Source: Clostridia bacterium (GTDB taxonomy: Bacteria > Bacillota_A > Clostridia > Christensenellales > Aristaeellaceae). Taken from it: a stretch of 10,728 nucleotides of DNA. The stretch is taken from contig WRHG01000054.1 of the NCBI GenBank assembly GCA_009783365.1, forward strand, positions 1 to 10,728, in the 5' to 3' direction. The translations under genes were made by a program, and so were the position numbers. Below are positions 1 to 5,482 of this stretch, one piece after another; positions within the stretch are counted from its first letter, which is position 1, and every line of letters begins with the position of its first letter. The notes under the pieces were generated by a model, which saw nothing but the letters and a program-made list of their open reading frames with translations, had not been told where the DNA came from and ran no database searches.

Positions 1-280
1 ATAGCACCACCTCATATACGCTGGCGGGGAAGTCCTTTTGCGCGGCGGTCTGCTGCGGCAGATACCCGATTTCGCTGGCGCGCAGCCCATCGGCGAACTC
101 CACCGAGCCGGCGGACGGTGATTTTAGCCGAAGCAAACCCTTCATGAGCGTGCTTTTGCCGGAGCCGTTTTCTCCAACCACGCAGAGGTAGTCGCCGGAA
201 TTGACGGTGAAGTTCAATCCGCTGACCACGGTATGCCCCTCATAGGCAAACGCCGCATCCTTGCAAGCGATCAGGCGCAT
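1..280 (-). CDS. znuC: Zinc/manganese ABC transporter ATP-binding protein (partial, N-terminal part)
   Basis: This is the N-terminal 93 residues of an ABC ATPase; the rest lies beyond the left edge. It starts MRLIACKDAAFAYEG. The Walker A motif GENGSGKST lies near residues 38-46 and the Q-loop GYLPQQ near residues 74-79. The sequence after the Q-loop, DFPASVYEVV, is typical of the ZnuC/AdcC/MntB group of metal importers rather than generic ABC ATPases. It would hydrolyse ATP on the cytoplasmic face to drive metal import through a membrane permease that is not seen here. Its ATG shares one base with the TGA of the upstream solute-binding gene (TGATG), so the two are probably translationally coupled. 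The D-loop, signature motif and Walker B are outside the window. Zinc is more likely than manganese because of the neighbouring binding protein. The family is certain; the metal is inferred. Confidence 0.9.
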   Translation of the reverse strand, partial: MRLIACKDAAFAYEGHTVVSGLNFTVNSGDYLCVVGENGSGKSTLMKGLLRLKSPSAGSVEFADGLRASEIGYLPQQTAAQKDFPASVYEVVL

Positions 281-1242
281 CACCACAGCGCCTCCTTCAG
301 CGCGTCCACGTTTCGCGTCATCAAATCCACGCAGGTGACACCCTGTTCAAAGTCGCTCACGGCGATGTTATGACAAGCGTGCAGCAACAGCTTCTTTGCG
401 CCGGTGGCATCACAGATCGCGTCAGCCATCTTTTCGTTGGCGAGTTCGATATGGAACACCACGGGGATACCTTCCTCCCGCACCTTGTCGATGAGGAAGG
501 CGACGGTTTTCACACTGGGTTCGGTCTCTGTGGAGCAGCCCGGGAAAGCCGCGTAATACGTTAGTCCGTAATCCGCCGCAAGGTAGCGGAAAGGAAAGCG
601 ATCGCCAAACACCAGCGTTTTGCGCACGGCGTGATCCACCACATCCTGATACGCGGTATCCAGTGTACGGAGCTTTCTCGCGTACATTGCGGCGTTATCG
701 CGGTAGATGTCGGCACCCTCCGGATCAGCCTCGGCCAGCACCTCGGCAAGTTGGAGCACGATCTTTTGGGCGTTTCGCGGAGACGTCCACACGTGCTCGT
801 CGTACTCGCGCTCATCCCCGTCGTGTTCATGCTCCTCCTCGGGATCGGCCTCCATCCCTTCGACGATTTCCTCTTCAAGCACGTGCACGCAATCCACGAG
901 AGCAACACTGCGTACCGTCCCTTCCTCTATTGAGCCGAGCACTCGTTCCACCCATACGTCGGTCGTTCCGCCGATGTATAGAAACAGATCGCTGCTGCGG
1001 ATTTTGATGATGGATTGGGGCGTCGGCTCGTAGGAATGGCTTTCCACGCCGGGCGAAAGCAGCATGGTCACCTCTGCCCGTTCACCAACGACGGCCCTTG
1101 CAAAATCATAAGCCGGAAATACCGTGGCAACAACGTTTAGCTTGCTCGCTTTGGCGCTTTCACCGAATGCCGCAATGGAAAACAAGCCGCCTGCCGTCAA
1201 CTGCACGATGAGTAAGCCTGTTATTATTCTTTTTTTTCGCAT
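280..1242 (-). CDS. znuA: Metal (zinc) ABC transporter substrate-binding protein, ZnuA/AdcA family
   Basis: The protein has 320 residues from the ATG at 1242, chosen because GGAGGG lies 5 nt upstream and a signal peptide (MRKKR, then a hydrophobic stretch to about residue 26) follows at once. The open frame extends to 1329, but the added 29 residues lack such support. The mature part fits the cluster A-I binding-protein fold. Candidate metal ligands are H69 in SHSYEP, H150 in DEHVWTSP and D214 in FGDRFPFRYL, where classical ZnuA has His. An acidic/His loop (about 134-150) precedes H150, as in zinc-specific members. FPGCSTETEPS (233-243) is also seen in clostridial relatives. It should capture zinc outside the membrane and pass it to the permease. 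Unusually, no lipobox Cys is present: the LTAG stretch has Gly18 where an anchoring Cys would fit. The gene lies between a small membrane-protein gene (99 nt upstream) and the ATPase gene. Confidence 0.9.
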   Translation of the reverse strand: MRKKRIITGLLIVQLTAGGLFSIAAFGESAKASKLNVVATVFPAYDFARAVVGERAEVTMLLSPGVESHSYEPTPQSIIKIRSSDLFLYIGGTTDVWVERVLGSIEEGTVRSVALVDCVHVLEEEIVEGMEADPEEEHEHDGDEREYDEHVWTSPRNAQKIVLQLAEVLAEADPEGADIYRDNAAMYARKLRTLDTAYQDVVDHAVRKTLVFGDRFPFRYLAADYGLTYYAAFPGCSTETEPSVKTVAFLIDKVREEGIPVVFHIELANEKMADAICDATGAKKLLLHACHNIAVSDFEQGVTCVDLMTRNVDALKEALW

Positions 1243-1341
1243 ATAGTCCCTCCAAAGATCATGCGCGTAATCATACAAATGGGCACGGAAAACGCGTGTT
1301 CCCATGCGGGACACAACGTTTCCATACATCAGAGGAACATT

Positions 1342-1644
1342 TCAATTATTCATACGCGTTTTAAGGGTCACGGGAGTATTCGCCCAACCCCTGTCAAGGG
1401 TTATATGCAGCATGTGCGCACGGATGAACATCAGCGAGGCAAAGATGACGATAACCGCCGCCAACCCCGATCGTTTACTAAGCGCAAGAGCTTCTGTGAT
1501 CTGCACGCAGACCAGACAATCCGGCTCGTATCCACAATGGCACTGCGAGTGCACAAGCATCAGCATAACGGCCAGCATGACGCCCGCCAGGAAGAGGAGG
1601 CACAGCGCAGCAGCCAACCATTTCCGCAAACGGCGTTGGTCCAT
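1342..1644 (-). CDS. Small two-helix membrane protein with Cys/His cluster
   Basis: The protein has 100 residues from the ATG at 1644, which has GAGGTG about 6 nt upstream. Earlier in-frame ATGs at 1662 and 1689 are less likely: the promoter -10 box lies at 1680-1685, so 1689 is upstream of it and 1662 would leave only a very short leader. A basic N-terminus (MDQRRLRKW) precedes a transmembrane helix at about 9-31. The cluster HSQCHCGYEPDCLVC (32-46; H32, C35, C37, C43, C46) follows, then a second helix at about 59-77 and a basic tail. The positive-inside rule places both ends in the cytoplasm and the Cys cluster outside. It is the first gene of the zinc-uptake operon. Similar short proteins with a C-x-G...C-x2-C loop occur beside metal transporters in Clostridia (from memory). 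A role in metal handling or sensing is inferred; no assigned function is known to me. Confidence 0.7.
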   Translation of the reverse strand: MDQRRLRKWLAAALCLLFLAGVMLAVMLMLVHSQCHCGYEPDCLVCVQITEALALSKRSGLAAVIVIFASLMFIRAHMLHITLDRGWANTPVTLKTRMNN

Positions 1645-1679
1645 ATGCCTCACCTCTTTCATGCCTTTTCCCTTATCTA

Positions 1680-1708
1680 AGTCTAGCACGCGGCGCTTTG
1701 CTCGTCAA
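1680..1708 (-). promoter_or_regulatory. Sigma-A promoter of the zinc-uptake operon
   Basis: On the minus strand TTGACG (1708-1703) is followed by a 17-nt spacer and TAGACT (1685-1680). Transcription should begin near 1673-1675, about 30 nt before the ATG at 1644. A zinc-responsive repressor site would be expected here, but I see no convincing Zur or Fur box over the promoter. The only nearby symmetry is a pair of inverted GCCTTT(T)CCCTT arms at 1663-1674 and 1739-1749. Confidence 0.65.
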
Positions 1709-1801
1709 TGGCTCAACGTACCTGTAAAACATATGGAAAAGGGAAAGGCTCGAGGGCCAGAGGCCATAACCCCTGCGGAACCGCCGCCAGAAGCGCATGG
1801 C

Positions 1802-1822
1802 CGCGGGAGGTATGATCCCGCG
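1802..1822. other. GC-rich hairpin without T-tract in the 1690-1891 intergenic block
   Basis: CGCGGGA (1802-1808) and TCCCGCG (1816-1822) form a perfect 7-bp stem with a 7-nt loop. Neither side is followed by a run of T, so it is not a standard Rho-independent terminator. It lies 70 nt after the stop codon of the minus-strand gene at 1892 and could still act as a 3' end structure. The rest of the block holds the zinc-operon promoter at its left end and no gene I can support. Confidence 0.35.
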
Positions 1823-1891
1823 CACCCCGGGAAATCGGCTCCGGAAATCCTTTATTCAAGGGCATCGCCAGAAACGAAACGTTGCAGATTA

Positions 1892-2854
1892 TCATTGTCC
1901 CATTCGTTTGAATATGCGATCGCATAAATAAGTCAAATAGGGAGACGGGGTTTTCTTTTGACCAAAATCCCACCCCTTGCATTTTGTGTAGACAGCCTCC
2001 GGTATGAATAACCCATTTTGATCCTGCCTGCTTTTTAACATTGCGGCCATTTCCATCAAACGCGCGTCTGACTTGACGGATTGAATGCGGCTCAGAATAT
2101 CTAAAACGCTCACCAAATCATACCACATGGCAGGGGCCTTCAGCTTTCTGAAATCGGTTCCCATGTAGAACATATAAGGATGACGTTTTAAGCTGCTTTC
2201 CCATAATGAAAGTAAACCCATCGCCGTATTTGCCACAATATCGGATTCGCTGTATTCGGGAATAGCGGATAGTAATTTTAGCATCATCAGCGAAGCATAC
2301 GGGCATGGATCATCCTTTCGCCCGGGCCCTCTGAATTTTCCAAACTCCTGTGAAACGGCGCACGGAAAACCTGAATCTCGATAGAAACCCGCAAGATAAT
2401 CCACGCCTTGCTTTATGTGTTTTTCATAGTCAACACTTGCTTGGAGCAAAACAAATAGCAATAGCGGCGCGTCACAGAGGCACCAGCCGAATATGTCCTC
2501 ACCGCTTCCTCCAAAGTGCTTGGGGATGTTGGTTAAGGACTGGTATACGCCGTTATCATCTTTGTGTTCCATGATTCTGTCAATGGCTGTCTGAATCTCC
2601 GTAACATCCATACCAAATCCGATATCCAATAGGAATATGAGTTTATGTATGGGTAAATCCGGATTCTTATGATTGCTCACAAGAATAGAGTGATAATCGG
2701 CTACGTCGTTTAAGTACGCTCTGATTTTGGAGTCGGAAAGCGCTTGTTGCCGCAAGCCCGTCAAGTTTGCTTTGTTTTCTTTCAAACTGTTGATTCTTAC
2801 AGCGTATTGCAGCCATGCTTCTCCGTTTTGCAAAATAAAACCTATGGCATCCAT
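1892..2854 (-). CDS. Prenyltransferase/terpene cyclase-like alpha-alpha barrel protein of unknown function
   Basis: The protein has 320 residues and no signal peptide or transmembrane helix. It is rich in alternating helices and resembles clostridial proteins annotated as prenyltransferase or terpene cyclase-like (alpha/alpha toroid). Conserved-looking segments are NGEAWLQYAVR (10-20), FGWCLCDAPLLL (122-133), GRKDDPCPYASLMMLKLL (178-195), KAPAMWYDLVSVLDIL (239-254) and WDFGQKKTPSPYLTYL (295-310). The DxDD motif of squalene-hopene cyclases is not visible, so catalysis cannot be claimed. The N-terminus starting at the ATG looks like that of relatives I remember, which supports this start. No Shine-Dalgarno precedes it; the promoter at 2861-2889 puts the transcript start on or next to the ATG. 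The gene stands alone and is more AT-rich than the rest of the window, so horizontal acquisition is possible. The fold assignment is moderately sure; the function is unknown. Confidence 0.75.
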   Translation of the reverse strand: MDAIGFILQNGEAWLQYAVRINSLKENKANLTGLRQQALSDSKIRAYLNDVADYHSILVSNHKNPDLPIHKLIFLLDIGFGMDVTEIQTAIDRIMEHKDDNGVYQSLTNIPKHFGGSGEDIFGWCLCDAPLLLFVLLQASVDYEKHIKQGVDYLAGFYRDSGFPCAVSQEFGKFRGPGRKDDPCPYASLMMLKLLSAIPEYSESDIVANTAMGLLSLWESSLKRHPYMFYMGTDFRKLKAPAMWYDLVSVLDILSRIQSVKSDARLMEMAAMLKSRQDQNGLFIPEAVYTKCKGWDFGQKKTPSPYLTYLCDRIFKRMGQ

Positions 2855-2860
2855 ATGGAC

Positions 2861-2889
2861 AGTTTACAACAGGACGCGTGTTACGTCAA
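2861..2889 (-). promoter_or_regulatory. Sigma-A promoter giving a probable leaderless transcript
   Basis: On the minus strand TTGACG (2889-2884), a 17-nt spacer and TAAACT (2866-2861) match the sigma-A consensus well. The A of the ATG at 2854 is the seventh base after the -10 box, exactly where transcription normally starts. The intervening six bases (GTCCAT) hold no ribosome binding site. Confidence 0.65.
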
Positions 2890-2930
2890 CGGGTTACATT
2901 GCGCTCAAACTTGAGGGGTATGCGAGGCGG

Positions 2931-2960
2931 CGCTTTTGAGCCTTGTCAGCCGCAAAAGCG
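2931..2960. repeat. Inverted repeat in the divergent intergenic region
   Basis: CGCTTTTG (2931-2938) and CAAAAGCG (2953-2960) form a perfect 8-bp inverted repeat with a 14-nt gap. It lies between the divergent promoters at 2861-2889 and 3044-3052 and has no following T-run. It may be an operator or a small hairpin, or chance. The region 2855-3095 otherwise holds only those two promoters. Confidence 0.3.
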
Positions 2961-3043
2961 TATGGCGGTGGGAACATGCGTATTGACATTCCGTAAAAAC
3001 AGGAGAGAAAAACCAGCCGCCCCTTCCCAACGCCGGTATGTTA

Positions 3044-3052
3044 TGGTATAGT
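3044..3052 (+). promoter_or_regulatory. Extended -10 promoter for the 3096-3587 gene
   Basis: TGG-TATAGT (TG at 3044-3045, hexamer 3047-3052) is an extended -10 element. The spaced -35 position (3024-3029, TTCCCA) is poor, as is common with extended -10 promoters. Transcription would start near 3059, giving a leader of about 37 nt that contains the GGGAGG site at 3082-3087. Confidence 0.5.
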
Positions 3053-3095
3053 TATATCGCAAACGTATGTTCACATTCGTCGGGAGGTGTTCCTC

Positions 3096-3587
3096 ATGCC
3101 CACTCAGGAAAAGCACACTTTTGACCAGTTTCTCACGCGTGTAAGCCCGGACGACCTGCCTTTCGTGCTGGAGCTGCATAAAAGCCTCGACGAAAGAGGT
3201 TATCGGACCAAGGTGGTGCTGGCAAAAAACGGTTATGTGCTCTCCTACTTGCATCCGAAGACCAAGAAAACCCTGCTGAACTATGTGTTTCGTAAAAGCG
3301 GTATGCTTATGCGCCTTTATGGCGACCATTTTCATAACTACCTGGATCTGGTGCGGAACCTGCCTGAGCCGGTACTGGCGCAGATCGGCGCGCATACGGA
3401 TTGTAAACGGCTGCTGGACCCCGGCGCCTGCAGTTCCCGCTGTTCCATGGGCTATGCCTTCACGGTGGGGGACACGCTGTATCGAAAATGCCGGTATAAT
3501 TGCTTTTTACTTCCCGTAAACGGCGGCACCGCTCCCCATCTGCGCGCGTTGGCGGAACAGGAAGCGCGGGCCCGGGAGACGGCGTAA
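3096..3587 (+). CDS. Uncharacterised cysteine-rich protein
   Basis: The protein has 163 residues from the ATG at 3096, which has GGGAGG 8 nt upstream. The open frame reaches a GTG at 3087, but that codon overlaps the ribosome binding site and is rejected. No signal peptide or membrane helix is seen, so it is probably cytoplasmic. The N-terminal half is mixed alpha/beta with FDQFLTRVSPDDLPFVLELH and a K/Y-rich stretch. The C-terminal third carries C103, C112-x3-C116 and C132-x3-C136 in DPGACSSRCSMGYAF and YRKCRYNCFLLPV, which suggests metal binding or structural thiols. I recall clostridial proteins of unknown function sharing the CSSxC...GY.F...KCRY.CF pattern, but no named role. It is a single gene with its own promoter, divergent from the 1892-2854 gene. 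There is a weak stem at its stop codon (3579-3602) but no T-tract terminator. Confidence 0.75.
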   Translation: MPTQEKHTFDQFLTRVSPDDLPFVLELHKSLDERGYRTKVVLAKNGYVLSYLHPKTKKTLLNYVFRKSGMLMRLYGDHFHNYLDLVRNLPEPVLAQIGAHTDCKRLLDPGACSSRCSMGYAFTVGDTLYRKCRYNCFLLPVNGGTAPHLRALAEQEARARETA

Positions 3588-3655
3588 GGCGTGGCGCGCC
3601 GTAGGGGTGAAAAAGCGGCGGAGCAGGAAAAGTATTCTTACAAAATTAAAATCTG

Positions 3656-3684
3656 TTGACAATATGCTATTCGTATTATATTAT
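3656..3684 (+). promoter_or_regulatory. Strong sigma-A promoter of the padR operon
   Basis: TTGACA (3656-3661), a 17-nt spacer and TATTAT (3679-3684) form a near-consensus promoter. Transcription should begin near 3691. The -10 box lies inside the left arm of the inverted repeat at 3672-3703, so a bound repressor would block polymerase directly. Confidence 0.8.
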
Positions 3685-3703
3685 ACCAATAGAATATAAT
3701 ACG
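3672..3703. promoter_or_regulatory. Perfect 11-bp inverted repeat, probable PadR operator
   Basis: CGTATTATATT (3672-3682) and AATATAATACG (3693-3703) are exact reverse complements with a 10-bp gap. The arm centres are 21 bp apart, two helical turns, which suits a dimeric winged-helix repressor. The left arm covers the -10 box. The right arm runs from about +3 to +13 and touches the GGAG ribosome binding site (3703-3706). Because the start site falls between the arms, the element works as DNA rather than as an RNA hairpin. Autoregulation by the adjacent PadR protein is inferred from position. Confidence 0.75.
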
Positions 3704-3714
3704 GAGTGGTTACT

Positions 3715-4272
3715 ATGTCGTTGCCTTTCGGATTGTTGGGGCTTTTGAACTATCAAGACAGCACAGGTTACGCTCTTTCCAAAATGTTTGAGGATTCGCT
3801 CAACAACTTCTGGCACGCGCAGTCGGCCCAAATCTACCGCGAGCTTGACCGTATGGAGCAAAAGGGCTGGGTGATATCACGGAATATCGTGCAGAGCAAG
3901 CGACCCAACAAACGGCTTTACTCGATTACGGAGGAAGGGCGCGGCGCGCTGCGGCAATGGCTTTGCGAAAGCATGCCGGCGTTTGAACACCCCCATGAAC
4001 CGCTTTTGATGCGTGTATTTTTCGGCGCAAGCGCCCCGAAAGCCACGCTTGCGCTCCTCAATGCCTGCCGCGACATGTGCCTTGGGGCTTTGGAAACATA
4101 TATTCAGCGCATACAAACAAATATCGACCGCTACGCGGCCGGCATCCCGGACGGTGAAGAGAGCCGTTTGTATTGGCAAATGACCTTGGACTTTGGCGTC
4201 ATGCAAATGCAGGCAGTAGCGCAATGGGCGCAGATGTGTATTGATAAGCTGGAAAGGGAGATGGAGCCGTGA
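3715..4272 (+). CDS. PadR family transcriptional regulator
   Basis: The protein has 185 residues from the ATG at 3715, with GGAG 8 nt upstream; a GTG at 3706 overlaps that site and is rejected. The N-terminal winged helix of the PadR family spans about 5-83: LGLLNYQDSTGYALSK, then FWHAQSAQIYRELDRMEQKG (the recognition region), then KRPNKRLYSITEEGRGAL (the wing). Residues 90-185 form the helical dimerisation domain of class I PadR proteins (Vir_act_alpha_C type), longer than in the short PadR/LmrR group. It probably represses its own operon through the inverted repeat at 3672-3703 and releases DNA when a small ligand binds. The ligand is unknown. Its stop overlaps the next gene's GTG (GTGA), so the regulator and the two flavoproteins are expressed as one unit. 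Confidence 0.93.
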   Translation: MSLPFGLLGLLNYQDSTGYALSKMFEDSLNNFWHAQSAQIYRELDRMEQKGWVISRNIVQSKRPNKRLYSITEEGRGALRQWLCESMPAFEHPHEPLLMRVFFGASAPKATLALLNACRDMCLGALETYIQRIQTNIDRYAAGIPDGEESRLYWQMTLDFGVMQMQAVAQWAQMCIDKLEREMEP

Positions 4273-4829
4273 GAATATTATTATTATGCGACCGGGAAAG
4301 CGCGTACGGCAGCAACCTGCGGGACGTTTTGCGGAACCGGCTGGAAGACGCGGGACATGACGTGACAGCCGTGACGCTAAACCGCGAGAATGTAAAACCC
4401 TGCCTCGGGTGCTTCGGGTGCTGGACGAAAACGCCCGGCCGGTGCGCGATCACCGGCGACGATGCAAACAACATCGCTGAAAAGCAAATACGCTCGGACG
4501 CCGTGGTACTGCTAACCAGGATCACATACGGCGGCTTCTCGGCCGACCTCAAATCATTTCTCGATCGATCCATCCAAAACATAGCGTCCGACTTTGAGGT
4601 CTATCAAGGCGAAATGCGCCATAAAATGCGCTACGAGCGCTTTCCGATCTGGGTCGCGGCGGGTTACGGCGATGTGAGCGAAGAAGAACGGCAGGCCTTT
4701 GTTCATTTGGCGCGGCGCAACGCCTTGAATATGCGGCCTGCACATTCTTTGGCGCTGACGATGGACGGCGTCGGCGCGATTGAAAAAACGACGCATTCCA
4801 TTCTGGCGTTTTTGGAGGCGGGCGTATGA
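4269..4829 (+). CDS. Flavodoxin-fold NAD(P)H-dependent oxidoreductase with iron-sulfur flavoprotein-like Cys motif
   Basis: The protein has 186 residues. It starts at GTG 4269, overlapping the padR stop by 4 nt, with GGAG a few bases upstream. The N-terminus MRILLLCDRESAYGSN gives beta-1 and the phosphate loop for FMN. KPCLGCFGCWTKTPGRC contains C45-x2-C48-x2-C51-x7-C59, followed by the acidic DD at 64-65. This spacing fits the compact CX2CX2CX4-7C motif known from archaeal iron-sulfur flavoprotein, which holds a 4Fe-4S cluster. The same region also occurs in NADPH-dependent FMN reductase relatives whose cluster content is untested. LLTRITYGGFSADLKSFLDR (81-100) is the second flavin-binding segment. 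It is cytoplasmic and probably transfers electrons or reduces a toxic or redox-active compound. The true substrate is unknown. It sits between the repressor and a second flavodoxin-fold enzyme. Confidence 0.87.
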   Translation: MRILLLCDRESAYGSNLRDVLRNRLEDAGHDVTAVTLNRENVKPCLGCFGCWTKTPGRCAITGDDANNIAEKQIRSDAVVLLTRITYGGFSADLKSFLDRSIQNIASDFEVYQGEMRHKMRYERFPIWVAAGYGDVSEEERQAFVHLARRNALNMRPAHSLALTMDGVGAIEKTTHSILAFLEAGV

Positions 4830-5473
4830 AAGTTACGGCAATCAACGGCAGCCCAAAAGCAGAGGGTTCCATATCCGGGCTGATCATCAAGCACACGGAA
4901 CAGATACTCGGCGAAAAAATGCAACTATACCACGCCTTGCGCCTCGTACAGGGCAAGACGGCGCATGAAACGGTAGAGGCGATTTTGGATGCGGATGTTT
5001 TGCTGGTCGTTTTCCCATTGTATGTGGACTCCCTGCCCGCGCCCCTTACCGAGCTGCTGACGCGGCTTGAAGATGCAGCGCGCTGTGTTTCCGTAAATAC
5101 CCGCGTTTTTGCCATCGCCAACTGCGGCCTGTATGAACCGGAACATACTGCTTTGGCGCTGGATATGGTCAGGTTCTTTGCGGAGCGTTCCGGCTTTGAA
5201 TGGGGATGCGGGTTGGGTATCGGGCGCGGAGGCATGCTTGCATCAATGGGAAAGAATTGGAGCGGCGGGCCTGTGAGCGGTGTGTACGCGGCGCTTTGCA
5301 ATATGGCGGACGCCATGCGTGACGGGAGGCGCGAGAAAAATGGGTTTGCCGCGCCCAAATTTCCGCGCTTTCTCTATATCGCCGCCGCGAATATGGGTTG
5401 GCGCACGCAGGCAAGGCAGAACGGCGTTCGGAAAAGATTGAAGGCTCAACCGTACGCAAAAGGAAGCGGATGA
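4826..5473 (+). CDS. Flavodoxin-fold NAD(P)H-dependent oxidoreductase, partner of the preceding gene
   Basis: The protein has 215 residues. The ATG overlaps the previous stop (ATGA), with GGAGG 7 nt upstream (4814-4818). INGSPKAEGSISGLI (6-20) is the FMN phosphate-binding loop. VLLVVFPLYVDSLPAPL (58-74) follows beta-3 and contacts the isoalloxazine ring in this family. FAIANCGLYEPEHTALAL (95-112) matches the third flavin loop. It lacks the CX2CX2C motif of its neighbour, so the two are different enzymes rather than a recent duplication. The C-terminal extension beyond about residue 165 is basic (RDGRREK, RTQARQNGVRKRLKAQ) and lacks a membrane helix. It is probably an electron-transfer or reductase partner working with the upstream protein, under PadR control. 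The stop lies 9 nt from the stop of the convergent aminopeptidase gene; a 6-bp stem (5476-5499) sits there, without a T-tract. Confidence 0.87.
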   Translation: MKVTAINGSPKAEGSISGLIIKHTEQILGEKMQLYHALRLVQGKTAHETVEAILDADVLLVVFPLYVDSLPAPLTELLTRLEDAARCVSVNTRVFAIANCGLYEPEHTALALDMVRFFAERSGFEWGCGLGIGRGGMLASMGKNWSGGPVSGVYAALCNMADAMRDGRREKNGFAAPKFPRFLYIAAANMGWRTQARQNGVRKRLKAQPYAKGSG

Positions 5474-5482
5474 TCAGGCGCC

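Noticed and set aside
1230..1237. Run of eight T (A on the coding strand) just after the binding-protein start, as a phase-variable tract
   Set aside because: A short A-run encoding Lys residues is ordinary at the start of signal peptides; nothing else suggests slippage.
1296..1314. Hairpin between the small membrane gene and the binding-protein gene
   Set aside because: The stem needs a bulge (GTGTTCCC against GGGACAC), has no T-tract, and lies within a 99-nt gap of an operon that is otherwise continuous.
1913..1926. 14-bp perfect palindrome TATGCGATCGCATA
   Set aside because: It lies inside the 3' end of a coding region, away from any promoter, and a single palindrome of this length can arise by chance.
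1304..1927. Plus-strand frame of 207 codons over the small membrane gene and the intergenic block
   Set aside because: It is antisense to the promoter and gene of the zinc operon, has no ribosome binding site that I can see, and shows no domain.
4549..5358. Minus-strand open frame of 269 codons opposite the two flavodoxin-like genes
   Set aside because: It runs across two well-supported plus-strand genes, is rich in Ser/Arg/Pro, and has no recognisable domain.
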